Shown piece by piece: positions 8,685 to 16,977 of a stretch of DNA of 64,000 nucleotides. A program made the translations under genes and the position numbers. The stretch's first letter is position 1. Each line of letters opens with the position of its first letter. Location of the stretch: the NCBI RefSeq assembly GCF_000423085.1, contig NZ_AUHH01000009.1, positions 1-64,000 on the forward strand, given 5' to 3'. This stretch comes from Granulicoccus phenolivorans DSM 17626 = NBRC 107789 = JCM 15570 (GTDB lineage Bacteria; Actinomycetota; Actinomycetes; Propionibacteriales; Propionibacteriaceae). The notes beneath the pieces were generated by a model. That model searched no databases. It had not been told where the DNA came from and saw only the letters and a program-made list of their open reading frames with translations.

Positions 8685-9832
8685 AGCTTTTCCCAGCGAT
8701 TGCGGTAGTGCGCCGGGATCAGGTCGGGCTCCTCGCGTTGCAGGATCAGATGCCGCATCGCGAACCCGAGCACCACCGCGGCCTGCAGGGTGAGAAGGGC
8801 CTCGCCGATGTTCGTCGCACAGGTCAGCAGCACGATGATGGCGACCTCGAGCCAGGGGGAGCGCTGCTTGCCCAGCCACAGCAGCCGCCAGAACAGGATT
8901 ACCAACAGCGCCATCAGACAGACCAGGGCGATCCAGCCGCCCTCGGCGCGCAGCGCGAGATAGCTGGAGTGGAAGAACAGGCGGACGTTCTCGCTGAGTT
9001 GGACCTTGGCGGTGCCCGGGCCGGTGCCGTACACCGGGGACTGCGCGACGATGATCTGCTCCTGGATCAGGATCCGGTCGCGCAGCAGATCGCTGCCGGT
9101 GCGTTCGGCCCAGGGTCCGATCCGGATCCAGGTGTCGGGCAGGTTTGCGATGCCGTAGATCAGCCCGCCCAGCACCCCGGTACCCAGAATCGGATGGATT
9201 CGGTGCCCCAGAATCAGCCAGGCATAGCCCAGCCCGAGGGCCAGCAGTGAGGTGCGGGAGAAGGTGGCGACCACTGCCACCACCACGATGATCTGCAGGA
9301 TCACCCGCCAGCGGCCCGGGGGAATCTGGGACAGCGCCACCGCGCCCAGGGTGGTGAAGATCAACCCGGCGGCATTGGGGTCCATGATGAAGCCCACGAG
9401 CCGGTTCGGGTAGGGGGCGGTGGTGATGAACACCAGTCCCCACACCAGGTTGATCGCCAGCCCGGCGAACAGGCCCCAGGCAGCCGACTTGAGGTGGACG
9501 CGGCCCGAGGCGATGAACATCGCGGTCAGGGCGTACAACACCAGGTGCAGCACCCGGCGCGTCCCGTCCACGTGGTTGAGGAAGCCCGAGACGGCGATGA
9601 CGCCGACCAGGCCCACCAGTAACACCGGGAAGAACAGGGGGACCTTGCGGTCCGGACGTCGGGTGAGCGCCAGCAGTGCCAACAGACCGAAGGCGATCTC
9701 GTTCAGCGGCGCGACGACCAGGGCGACCCCGTCGAACACCAGCAGCGCGAACAGGATGAAGTCCAGGCGCCGGATCTGGTTGGCCTTCTCGGTCTCCTCG
9801 CCGAGGTCCCACGCCAGGGGTGCTTTGGCCAT
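8681..9832 (-). CDS. O-antigen ligase / Wzy-like polysaccharide polymerase
   Basis: A 383-residue polytopic membrane protein with about eleven hydrophobic spans. Its Wzy_C-type periplasmic loop contains VYGTGPGTAKVQL and LFFHSSYLALRAEGG, typical of O-antigen ligase/polymerase family members. I chose ATG 9832 (MAKAPLAW), one base after the upstream stop, rather than an in-frame ATG at 9901 that lies within the upstream gene. It is co-transcribed with the GT4 gene upstream and the double GT gene downstream (GTGA overlap). In a locus with a priming transferase and a Wzc-like kinase it is best read as the polymerase. Ligase activity cannot be excluded. Confidence 0.85.
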   Translation of the reverse strand: MAKAPLAWDLGEETEKANQIRRLDFILFALLVFDGVALVVAPLNEIAFGLLALLALTRRPDRKVPLFFPVLLVGLVGVIAVSGFLNHVDGTRRVLHLVLYALTAMFIASGRVHLKSAAWGLFAGLAINLVWGLVFITTAPYPNRLVGFIMDPNAAGLIFTTLGAVALSQIPPGRWRVILQIIVVVAVVATFSRTSLLALGLGYAWLILGHRIHPILGTGVLGGLIYGIANLPDTWIRIGPWAERTGSDLLRDRILIQEQIIVAQSPVYGTGPGTAKVQLSENVRLFFHSSYLALRAEGGWIALVCLMALLVILFWRLLWLGKQRSPWLEVAIIVLLTCATNIGEALLTLQAAVVLGFAMRHLILQREEPDLIPAHYRNRWEKL

Positions 9833-9833
9833 C

Positions 9834-10901
9834 TCAGTGTGCTCCTGCGTAGCTGATGGGACCGACCGGTCGGTGCAGTACGCGGTCATAGACACCGGCA
9901 ATGTCGGCGCCCATCTCGGCGACGGTGGGCCACTCGGTCAGGACGGGACGGGCGGACAGGTCCTGTCCCTGGGTCCGGATCGCGGCGGCAACCGCGCCCG
10001 GATCGCCCGGGTCGACCGGACACCGGTCGGGCACGATCTCGGGATTCCCACCGACCGGGGAAGCAACCACCCCGACCCCGCGCACCGCGGCATCGAGCAG
10101 GGAGTACGAGCAGTTCTCCCAGACCGACAGCTGCACCAGCACATCGGTTCGGGCGAGCAGCTCGGCGGCGTCGACGTGTCCGGGCCACGCCACCTGCAGT
10201 CCGAGCTCGGCCGCCAGCGCCTTCAGTTCACCCGCCAGCGGGCCGGTGCCGGCGATGGTCAGGGTCGCGCCCGGTTCGTCGGCCAGCTGGGCGTACGCGC
10301 GCAGCAACTGGTCGATCCGCTTCTCCGGCGCCAGCCGGGCGATCGAGGCGACGCGCAGCCCGGGCTGTGGGGTGGCGGGCACCGGGTCGATTCCGTTGCG
10401 GATCAGCGTGATCGGTGTCCGCGGATGCCACTTGGCCTGCATCGCCTGCCGGGTTGCGGCCGAGACCGCGATCAGTGCGGCGAACCGGGCGGTGCGGGCC
10501 TGATGGGCCCGGGCCATCACCGTGGCCCGAGTGCGGGAGCCGTGATAGACGAGGTCGTCGGCGGCGATCCCGTGTTCGGTGCTGACCCGGACGCCGGGCG
10601 TACGCACCAGGGCGGTGACCACGTCGGCGTACGCCAGATGCGAATGCACCACGGCGGGGGCCAACGCGTCGACGGCATGCTGCAGACTCGCCCGGGACGC
10701 CCGCAGGCCGTGCTCGGGACCGAACTCGGCCTCGATCGTCGGTACCCCGAGTTCCTGAAGCTGCCCCAGCAGGGGGCCGGCCGGCGCCAGGACCGCGAGC
10801 CGATACCCGGGAATCCCGACGCGCGCCACGTCCAGCGCGTGCCGCGCGACCCCGCCCAGGGCACTGGTCGGCAGTACCCACAACGTCCATGGCTGCGCCA
10901 T
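9834..10901 (-). CDS. GT4 family glycosyltransferase
   Basis: A 355-residue GT-B glycosyltransferase with no membrane segment. The N-terminal domain starts LWVLPTSALGGVARHALDVAR and has HSHLAYADVV and STEHG. The C-terminal nucleotide-sugar domain has LIRNGIDPV, IARLAPEKRIDQLL, TIAGTGPL and, near 280-300, VLVQLSVWENCSYSLLDAAV. The glutamate region is E-N-C-S-Y-S-L-L-D, a slight departure from the usual ExFGxxxxEA. ATG at 10901 is the first codon of the four-gene minus operon, divergent from the GT2 gene at 11016. Confidence 0.88.
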   Translation of the reverse strand: MAQPWTLWVLPTSALGGVARHALDVARVGIPGYRLAVLAPAGPLLGQLQELGVPTIEAEFGPEHGLRASRASLQHAVDALAPAVVHSHLAYADVVTALVRTPGVRVSTEHGIAADDLVYHGSRTRATVMARAHQARTARFAALIAVSAATRQAMQAKWHPRTPITLIRNGIDPVPATPQPGLRVASIARLAPEKRIDQLLRAYAQLADEPGATLTIAGTGPLAGELKALAAELGLQVAWPGHVDAAELLARTDVLVQLSVWENCSYSLLDAAVRGVGVVASPVGGNPEIVPDRCPVDPGDPGAVAAAIRTQGQDLSARPVLTEWPTVAEMGADIAGVYDRVLHRPVGPISYAGAH

Positions 10902-10939
10902 GCGTACCCCCCGGCAGGTCTGTGCGACAGTAATCCTGA

Positions 10940-10956
10940 TCGGGACATTATCCCGA
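10940..10956. promoter_or_regulatory. Inverted repeat in a divergent intergenic region
   Basis: TCGGGA-CATTA-TCCCGA is a perfect 6-bp inverted repeat between two divergent glycosyltransferase genes (starts at 10901 and 11016). A related string CCGGGACATTTCC occurs at 2269-2281 between the divergent nucleotidyltransferase and BY-kinase genes. It could be an operator; there is no direct support beyond symmetry and position. Confidence 0.4.
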
Positions 10957-11015
10957 GCGCATTCGGCTCAGGAAATCAGCCGCAACAGGAACCGAAAAGG
11001 GGTGGCGGAACAGTC

Positions 11016-11999
11016 GTGCCGAAGCAACCGAAAGTATCCATCATTGTTCCGACCTTTCGCGGGGAACATCGGCTGCCGGCCCTGCTCGACGCGTTGGCTG
11101 GTCAGGAGTTCGACGGCGATTTCGAGGTCATCGTGGTGCTGGATGGGCCCTCGGAGGCGGTCGAGCGTGTCCTGGCCGGGTATGCCGATCGGCTGCCGGT
11201 ACGCCGGCTGGTGCAGGATCCGCAGCGCGGGGTGGCCGCCGCCCTGAATCGGGGGTACGCCGCGGCCGCCGGGCGGGTGCTGATCCGCTGCGACGACGAC
11301 CTCACCCCCGGGCCCGGCTGGCTGGCCGGGCATCTCGCCCAGCACACCGGGGACACCCCGGTCGGGGTGATCTCGGTCACCCGCGACGTGTTCGATCCGG
11401 TCAACCGCTATGTCGAGGTGTACGCCCGCCCGGCGAACCAGCAGTCCCGGGCCCGGGCGTACGCACTGGCCCCGGAGGAGCGCTGGACGCTGTGGGCGGC
11501 CTGCGCCTCGATCGACCGGGCGGCCTGGGCGGCGGCCGGCGGATTCGACGAGAGCTTCGGCTACGGGGAGGACTCCGAACTGGGCTACCGGCTGCACCGG
11601 GCCGGGGTCACCATGCTGGTCGACCCGGCCCTGGAGGTGGCTCACCGCGGACCGATCCACGAGGTGGCCCGGCGGGTGCCGCGGGCGTACCTGGCCGGGG
11701 AGTCCCGCCGCCGGTTCGCCGAACGCCACCCCGAGGCCGCCCGGCTGCCGCAGCGCCCGCGGACTCCCTGGGAGGTCCTGGTCGCGGTCACCGCCCGGGT
11801 GCTGTCGACCGAGGCGGCCTGCGCCCGGGCCGGGCGTGCCCTGGACCCGGTGATTCGGCGGGTGCCGGCCCCGGTGGCGCGCAAGCTGATCGCCCTGGCC
11901 GTCGAGGCGGCCGGCCGGGCGGGCGCCCGGGCCGGTGCGGTCAGCACTGGCTGGACCACGCAGAAGCTGCGGGAGATCGCCGCGGAGCAGACCCGATGA
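11016..11999 (+). CDS. GT2 family glycosyltransferase
   Basis: A 327-residue GT-A enzyme: VSIIVPTFRGEHRLPALLDAL, EVIVVLDGPSEAV and the divalent-metal motif RCDDDLTPGPGW near residues 88-99. Then comes GGFDESFGYGEDSELGYRLHRAG (190s), the ED motif expected for the catalytic base. The C-terminal 80 residues are basic and helical, possibly membrane-associated. I chose GTG 11016 (PKQPKVSIIVP) because a much longer open frame upstream is only the antisense shadow of the divergent GT4 gene. It overlaps the following membrane-protein gene by ATGA. Donor sugar unknown. Confidence 0.9.
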   Translation: MPKQPKVSIIVPTFRGEHRLPALLDALAGQEFDGDFEVIVVLDGPSEAVERVLAGYADRLPVRRLVQDPQRGVAAALNRGYAAAAGRVLIRCDDDLTPGPGWLAGHLAQHTGDTPVGVISVTRDVFDPVNRYVEVYARPANQQSRARAYALAPEERWTLWAACASIDRAAWAAAGGFDESFGYGEDSELGYRLHRAGVTMLVDPALEVAHRGPIHEVARRVPRAYLAGESRRRFAERHPEAARLPQRPRTPWEVLVAVTARVLSTEAACARAGRALDPVIRRVPAPVARKLIALAVEAAGRAGARAGAVSTGWTTQKLREIAAEQTR

Positions 12000-13090
12000 C
12001 GGTCGGGGACACCGTTGCCGCCGGGATGACGCGGCTGGGCGGCTGGCTGGAGCGCCTGCCGTTCGCGGTGTTCTGCGTCCTGGTGCTGGGGATCGGCGCG
12101 GTGCGGATCGGCCCGTCCGGGGTCGGGCCGGCCTTCCTGGTGCCGATCCGGACCGCCGGGGCCGCGTTCCCCGAACCGACCGGATCGTTCAGCTCGTCGC
12201 TCGGCTCGGTCCTGGTGGCGAAGCTGGTCGCCGACCGGCCCGATGCCCTGTGGTGGGCCCTGGGCGGGCTGGCCTGGGTAGTGGTGCTCGGCGCGCTGGT
12301 GGGACAGACCCGGGCCGCCGGCGCCTGGCGCCGGGCTGCGGTGCTGCTGATCGCCGCGTCCCCGGCGCTGGCCACCTCGCTGTCGATGCTCGGCCACTAT
12401 GACCTGTGGCTGCTCGCCGGGTCGGCGCTGCTGGTGCTGGGGCGACGGCTGTGGCCGCTGGGCATCGTGCTGGCGGTGCTCGGGAATCCGGAGCAGTGCC
12501 TGGTGGCCGCGGTGGCGCTGATCGGGGTCGGGCTGGCGCTGCGGGCGCGGGAGCTGTGGCTGCGCGGCCTGATCTGGGGCGGGGTCGCCCTGGCGGCCTG
12601 GGCCGGGCTGCAGGTCTGGCTCAGTGGCGCCGCGACCGGCGACGGGTCCCGCCTGGGGTGGCTGTCGGATCCGGCCAAGATGCTGCTGGGGGTCCGGCTG
12701 TTCCTGGGGGTGTGGCCGCTGGCGGCGTACGCCTTCCTGGGGATCTTCTGGCTGGTCCTGGTCGTGCTGATCGCCCAGCTGGCGCGGGCCGAGCGCCGGG
12801 CCTGGTGGGCGTTGGCGGCGGTGGTGCTGCTCCCGGCGGGCGCGAGCCTGCTCACCCTGGACGGCACCCGGGTCTTCGTCACCTGCTCGCTGGCCGCCCT
12901 GCTGGGCATTCTGCGGGTATGGTACGCCCGGCTCGGTCGCCACCAGGCAGCGGATCCGCGGCTGCTCGGGGTCCTCGGCGTCCTGCTGGTGCTGCTGCCG
13001 GCCGTGGTGATCCTGCCCGAGGCCGGCGGCTACTACTTGCGGCTGCCGTGGGACACCGTGCTGCAGCAGCTCGGCTGGGCCGGGCTCTAG
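11996..13090 (+). CDS. Polytopic membrane protein of unknown function
   Basis: A 364-residue protein with about nine or ten transmembrane helices (for example 22-40, 78-100, 105-125, 140-165, 240-265, 270-290, 330-350). It has no recognisable catalytic motif. The ATG overlaps the stop of the GT2 gene (ATGA), so it belongs to the polysaccharide locus. Layout and size are compatible with a GT-C-like or carrier-lipid-related membrane enzyme, but I see no conserved acidic motif to support this. It converges with and overlaps by 4 bp the minus-strand gene ending at 13087. Confidence 0.75.
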   Translation: MTVGDTVAAGMTRLGGWLERLPFAVFCVLVLGIGAVRIGPSGVGPAFLVPIRTAGAAFPEPTGSFSSSLGSVLVAKLVADRPDALWWALGGLAWVVVLGALVGQTRAAGAWRRAAVLLIAASPALATSLSMLGHYDLWLLAGSALLVLGRRLWPLGIVLAVLGNPEQCLVAAVALIGVGLALRARELWLRGLIWGGVALAAWAGLQVWLSGAATGDGSRLGWLSDPAKMLLGVRLFLGVWPLAAYAFLGIFWLVLVVLIAQLARAERRAWWALAAVVLLPAGASLLTLDGTRVFVTCSLAALLGILRVWYARLGRHQAADPRLLGVLGVLLVLLPAVVILPEAGGYYLRLPWDTVLQQLGWAGL

Positions 13091-14079
13091 GCCGTCTGGG
13101 CCCGGAGCAGGTCGGTCACGGCGGTGGCGGGCTCGGTCCCGGACGCGGTGACCGGGGACGGGGTCGGCGCGGCACCACCCCAGCGGGCCATCGCGTACCG
13201 TTCCCAGAACTCCGGCAACCAGGCCGGTGGCTCCGGGAAATGCACCCAGGCCTCACTGCCGCGGGCGGCGGCTTCGAGGACGCCGGTGGAGAACGCGGCC
13301 ACGACCGGCCCGCCGACCTCGGCCAACGGCGCGGGGGCGGAATCGATCCGCAGCCCCTGCCGCTGCCACCGCGCGTGCTGCCAGCGCGACAGCCGGTCGC
13401 GTTCCGACTGGTGCGGCCGATAGGTCGCGTCGAACTCCCGGCAGAACTCGACCGACACCCGGGCCATCGCCCGCCGATCGATCTCGGTGCCGTGCAATTG
13501 GCCCAGCCACACCGGCCGCGCCGACGGCTCCGGAGTCGGTTGCTGGGCGGCCTGCCACAACAACTGCGACCCCACGACCGCGGTGCTGACGTCGTCGCGG
13601 CCCGCGGTCCAGTACGCCGCATCCGCCGCGGTCCAGGCCAGCAGGCGTGACTCGGCCGGCAGCGGGGGAGCCCACGGCGTGAGCAGTCCGTGCTGCACCA
13701 CCCAGAATTCCGCGCCGGACCGCCGGGACCAGGCGTACGCCTCCGCGCCGAGCGGCAGGTAGTGCCCGATGGCCAGGATTCGTTCGGGGGCTACGTCAGC
13801 CAGGCCGAGGTCGCCGGCCCGAAACCCGGGGACCGCCACGCCGGTGGGAGCCAGCACCGCTGCCGAGTCCAACGACGCCAGGGGCTGGAGGACGGCCAGC
13901 CGCCCGGTGATGGAATCCGACTCGAGGATCGCCAACGTCCGCGGGTCGCTGCCCCGCACCCAGACCACGCCGGGAGCCGGTGGCCGAGGGCGCACCCGAT
14001 CCTTCACCGCCCGGACCGCCCGTAGCGGGCGCCGCTGTTCGTGCCAGCGTCGCCAGCCCGCGAGGTCCTGCGGGAACAT
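13087..14079 (-). CDS. Hypothetical protein, possible GT-B-like/TagF-like transferase
   Basis: A 330-residue cytoplasmic protein I cannot assign with certainty. It has RILAIGHYLPLGAEAY and then AEFWVVQHGLLTPWAPPLP near the middle, a Q-H-G-x-L context resembling CDP-glycerol glycerophosphotransferase-like and capsule-type GT-B proteins. A late VVAAFSTGVLEAAARGSEAWVHFP stretch is reminiscent of the S-T-G/E-A donor-site motif of those families. ATG 14079 overlaps the upstream CgeB-like gene stop by one base (TGATG). It is last in an operon with GT2 and CgeB-like genes. A role in surface polymer assembly is inferred from motif resemblance and context. Confidence 0.65.
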   Translation of the reverse strand: MFPQDLAGWRRWHEQRRPLRAVRAVKDRVRPRPPAPGVVWVRGSDPRTLAILESDSITGRLAVLQPLASLDSAAVLAPTGVAVPGFRAGDLGLADVAPERILAIGHYLPLGAEAYAWSRRSGAEFWVVQHGLLTPWAPPLPAESRLLAWTAADAAYWTAGRDDVSTAVVGSQLLWQAAQQPTPEPSARPVWLGQLHGTEIDRRAMARVSVEFCREFDATYRPHQSERDRLSRWQHARWQRQGLRIDSAPAPLAEVGGPVVAAFSTGVLEAAARGSEAWVHFPEPPAWLPEFWERYAMARWGGAAPTPSPVTASGTEPATAVTDLLRAQTA

Positions 14080-15059
14080 CACCCCCACTGCTGCTCCCAC
14101 TGGGCCATGCGATGGTCGAAGGTGTGCTCGGCCAGCGTGCGCCGGCGGCCCTGTTCCCGGATCCCGTCGGCCCACTTGGGGTCGCTGATCAGCCGGCGCG
14201 ACAGGTCCACGAGTTCCTCGTCGCTGGTGAACACCAGGCATTCGATGCCGGGTTCGTAGTGGAGCTCGATATCGGGACGGTCCACCAGATGCACCCCGCC
14301 GACTCCGGGTGCCTCGAAGGTGCGCATGGTGAATCCGTCCTGGTCCCCGTGGATGTTGATGGTGCCCTGGGAGCCGGCCATCACCGCGTACGCCTCGGCT
14401 CGGGAGATTTCGGGAGAGGCCGGGATGTCCGGTCGGGGGCGGTTCCGGGTCCGGAGCCGGTCGAGCGGGGCGTGGGACCAGTCCCGCCCGTAGGCCCGGA
14501 CCGGGATACCGGCCGCATCGAGGGCGAGCAGGGCCTGCTCCCGGCGGGGATACTTGGCGCCCACGAACGTGATCTCCGGTGATGGCTTCGGAGTGAACTC
14601 GCACCGGGTGTCGAAGGCGTCCGGCAGATGCATCGCCTCGAAGCCCTGCTCGGTCAGGGTCGTGACGTCCAGCGGTGAGTAGGACGCGATCGGCCCGACC
14701 AGTTCCAACCGCTGCGGGGTCCACTCCATCCGGCGCAGTTCGTCATAGATCCACAGGGCGCGCGGAATCCCGCGCTCGTCCAGCGTCTCCCAGAAGGCCT
14801 GGCCGATGTGGTCACCCCGAACCACCAGGACCAGGTCGGGATTCGACTGCAGGGCGTCCAGCGCCGCCTTCGTGGAGGGGTCCTGGCCGATCCGCAATCC
14901 CTCCCGGCGCAGCTTGTTGTGGACCCGACGCACGGGATTGGCGAGGCGGTCGTACTGCAACGTGGTGACCCGGTGGCCACGCGCCCGGAGGGCGTCGGCA
15001 ATCGCGCGGTGGTAGCCGTGGAAAGCGGGACTGATCAGCAGGATCCGCCGTGCGGTCAT
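14079..15059 (-). CDS. CgeB-like glycosyltransferase
   Basis: A 326-residue GT-B protein of the CgeB/glycosyltransferase-1-like family. It opens RRILLISPAFHGYHRAIADALRARGH. The middle has LVLVVRGDHIG and LWIYDELRRMEW. The C-terminal half carries SQGTINIHGDQDGFTMRTFEAPGVGGVHLVDRPDIELHYEPG, the family's conserved donor region with R-T-F-E-A. The ATG overlaps the GT2 gene stop upstream (ATGA). Such proteins transfer sugars to surface polymers; acceptor and donor are not predictable here. Confidence 0.85.
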   Translation of the reverse strand: MTARRILLISPAFHGYHRAIADALRARGHRVTTLQYDRLANPVRRVHNKLRREGLRIGQDPSTKAALDALQSNPDLVLVVRGDHIGQAFWETLDERGIPRALWIYDELRRMEWTPQRLELVGPIASYSPLDVTTLTEQGFEAMHLPDAFDTRCEFTPKPSPEITFVGAKYPRREQALLALDAAGIPVRAYGRDWSHAPLDRLRTRNRPRPDIPASPEISRAEAYAVMAGSQGTINIHGDQDGFTMRTFEAPGVGGVHLVDRPDIELHYEPGIECLVFTSDEELVDLSRRLISDPKWADGIREQGRRRTLAEHTFDHRMAQWEQQWG

Positions 15060-15946
15060 CGCCGGCCCCAGATGAGATCGAGTTCGGAGCGCAGCGTTGC
15101 GACCGGCGCCACGTCGACGCCCCGCAGCCGCCGGGTGGTATTCCAGCCGAGGTTGGCCACGCTCGCCGCGGTCAGGCCGAGTTGCAGGCGCCGCCGGCCG
15201 CCCCACTTGTTCGCGTACGTCAGCCGCGAGTCGACCAGCCAGGTACGCCGCCGACCCGGGTCGCTGGAGCCACCGGACTCGTGGGTGACACTGACCGTGC
15301 CGCAGTAGATCGAGGGGATCCCGACCCCACGCAGCCGCCGCTGCAGGTCGACCTCCTCGGAGTTCATGAAGAAGCGTTCGTCGAACCCGCCGACGTCACG
15401 GAAGACCCGGGTCGGGATCAGCAGCACGGCGCCGACCAGCCAGTCCACCGGAAGGGTCGCCCCCCGGACCGCGCGGGTGTCGTGGCCCACCGCCTCGTGC
15501 AGGGGCCGCCGGTCGCGAAAACGGGCCAGCGGGGTCAGCCACTCGGTGACCTGGTGACCCGTGGTGGGGAAGTGACGCGCGGTCGGGGCGGGATGCCCGG
15601 CCGGATCGACCATGGCGGACCCCGCGACGCAGGGTTGCCAGGGAGCGGCCGCCTCGACCAGGTCGGCAACGAACCTGGGCCCGATCTCCAGATCACTGTT
15701 CAGAATGAGCAGGTATTCCCCGGTGGCCGCGGCGGCACCGCTGTTGACGTTGGCCCCGAAGCCCCCGTTGGTCTCCCGGTGGATCACGCGGATTCCGGGC
15801 GCCGGCGGGAACGGGGTGGGGGAGTGGTCATCGCTGACGATGATCTCGACGATCGGCGAATCCTGCTGGGCCAGCAGTTGCCGGACCAATTCCTGAGTGG
15901 GTGCAGGGTCGCCGAAATGCGGAATAACCACGCTGACCGATGCCAC
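15056..15946 (-). CDS. GT2 family glycosyltransferase (rhamnosyltransferase-like)
   Basis: A 296-residue GT-A enzyme: SVVIPHFGDPAPTQELVRQLL, IVSDDHSPTP, ETNGGFGANVNSG, then LLILNSDLEIGP (the N-S-D metal motif), and VGGFDERFFMNSEEVDLQRRLRG. The NGGFGAN and NSD pattern is typical of rhamnosyltransferases. This fits the complete dTDP-rhamnose pathway at 21.6-24.9 kb but does not prove it. I chose GTG 15946, six bases after a GGGGGG ribosome site, over upstream in-frame ATGs. It leads a three-gene minus operon. Confidence 0.88.
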   Translation of the reverse strand: MASVSVVIPHFGDPAPTQELVRQLLAQQDSPIVEIIVSDDHSPTPFPPAPGIRVIHRETNGGFGANVNSGAAAATGEYLLILNSDLEIGPRFVADLVEAAAPWQPCVAGSAMVDPAGHPAPTARHFPTTGHQVTEWLTPLARFRDRRPLHEAVGHDTRAVRGATLPVDWLVGAVLLIPTRVFRDVGGFDERFFMNSEEVDLQRRLRGVGIPSIYCGTVSVTHESGGSSDPGRRRTWLVDSRLTYANKWGGRRRLQLGLTAASVANLGWNTTRRLRGVDVAPVATLRSELDLIWGRR

Positions 15947-16008
15947 AGATCCCCCCGGTTCCGACTCGGACTGGTCGCAGTCTGGCATATCTCCGCTCGA
16001 CCGAGACA

Positions 16009-16020
16009 ATCGGAGCCGAT
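16009..16020. promoter_or_regulatory. Inverted repeat shared with 30352-30367
   Basis: ATCGG-AG-CCGAT lies 71 bp upstream of the DXD glycosyltransferase gene at 16092, in the divergent region before the GT2 gene at 15946. The 14-mer ATCGGAGCCGATCC is identical upstream of the HPr-kinase-like gene (30354-30367). The shared palindrome suggests a common regulator; unproven. Confidence 0.45.
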
Positions 16021-16091
16021 CCTGGGACCGATCCAACACGGAGATTCCCGCGCTGGCAGGATTCGGTTGCACAGGGGGAAAGGGTCAAGGA

Positions 16092-16973
16092 ATGTCGGTC
16101 GGGGAAATGGCGATACACGCTGCCAAGCAGATCAAGCACCGAGGATTTGTGATCAATAAGCATGCCCGGCGCTGGACGACCGCCCGGGCCTGGGAGGTGC
16201 ACGATGCCGCGTTCACCGCGTGGGCGAAAGTGCGACCCTACCGCTTCGACCCGGCCCGCTACCCCGGGGAGTTCATCACCCAGGACCCGCCGGTGGCATC
16301 CTTGCCGAGCGAGCTGCCGCGGGTGCTGTGGTGCTGCTGGACCGGAGACAACCCACTCACCCCGAACCGGGAACGTGGGCTGGCCAGCCTGATCGAGCAG
16401 AATCCCGAACTCGAGGTACGCCTGGTCACCCGGGACACTCTCGCCGACTGGGTGCTGCCCGAAGCGCCGCTGCACCCCGCGTACGAGAATCTCTCGCTGG
16501 TGCACCGCTCGGACTACCTGCGCTGCTATCTGCTGCACCACTACGGCGGAGGCTACTGCGACATCAAACCGATCGACCGCGGTTGGCTGCCCAGCTTCGA
16601 ACTCTTGGCAGCAGAGCCGACGAAGTGGGCCCTGGGCTTTCGTGAACTGTCGTCCCGGATGGCGGCGATCCTCCCCGGCCCGGTCGGGCGGGACATCGCC
16701 CGCTACCACTCGATTCTGATCGGAACCAGTGCCGTCATCCTGCGCAGCCGGACTCCGCTGACCACCGAATGGTTCGCCGAACTGAACCGGCGGCTGGACG
16801 CCTTCGCGCCCCGCCTGGCCGAACATCCCGGCGATGCGCGCGGCGACAACCCGGGCTATCCGATCCGCTGGACCGGGATCCTGGGTGACATCTTCCAACC
16901 CCTCGGCCTCAAGTACGCCGACCGGCTGATCATCGACGAGCGGATCCGGCCCCGCTTCACCGACTACCAGTAG
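16092..16973 (+). CDS. DXD-type glycosyltransferase (GT32/capsular polysaccharide synthesis-like)
   Basis: A 293-residue protein of the Gly-transf-sug/capsular polysaccharide synthesis type. It has LPRVLWCCWTGDNPLTPNRERG, then SLVHRSDYLRCYLLHHYGGGYCDIKPIDRG near residues 133-165. There S-D-Y-L-R and the D-I-K (DXD-equivalent) after GGGYC bind the nucleotide sugar. The C-terminus IRWTGILGDIFQPLGLKYADRL is shared with a paralogue at 29445-30317. I chose ATG 16092 (MSVGEMA); the upstream open frame is antisense to the divergent GT2 gene. It stands alone and converges with the ABC transporter gene. Confidence 0.85.
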   Translation: MSVGEMAIHAAKQIKHRGFVINKHARRWTTARAWEVHDAAFTAWAKVRPYRFDPARYPGEFITQDPPVASLPSELPRVLWCCWTGDNPLTPNRERGLASLIEQNPELEVRLVTRDTLADWVLPEAPLHPAYENLSLVHRSDYLRCYLLHHYGGGYCDIKPIDRGWLPSFELLAAEPTKWALGFRELSSRMAAILPGPVGRDIARYHSILIGTSAVILRSRTPLTTEWFAELNRRLDAFAPRLAEHPGDARGDNPGYPIRWTGILGDIFQPLGLKYADRLIIDERIRPRFTDYQ

Positions 16974-16977
16974 CGGT

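Noticed and set aside
8685-9812. N-terminal extension of the double GT4 protein
   Set aside because: It overlaps the Wzy-like gene in another frame. The GTGA overlap at 8684 gives a natural start.
9420-11015. Upstream extension of the GT2 gene ending at 11999
   Set aside because: It is antisense to the Wzy-like and GT4 genes. The GT2 domain itself starts at GTG 11016.
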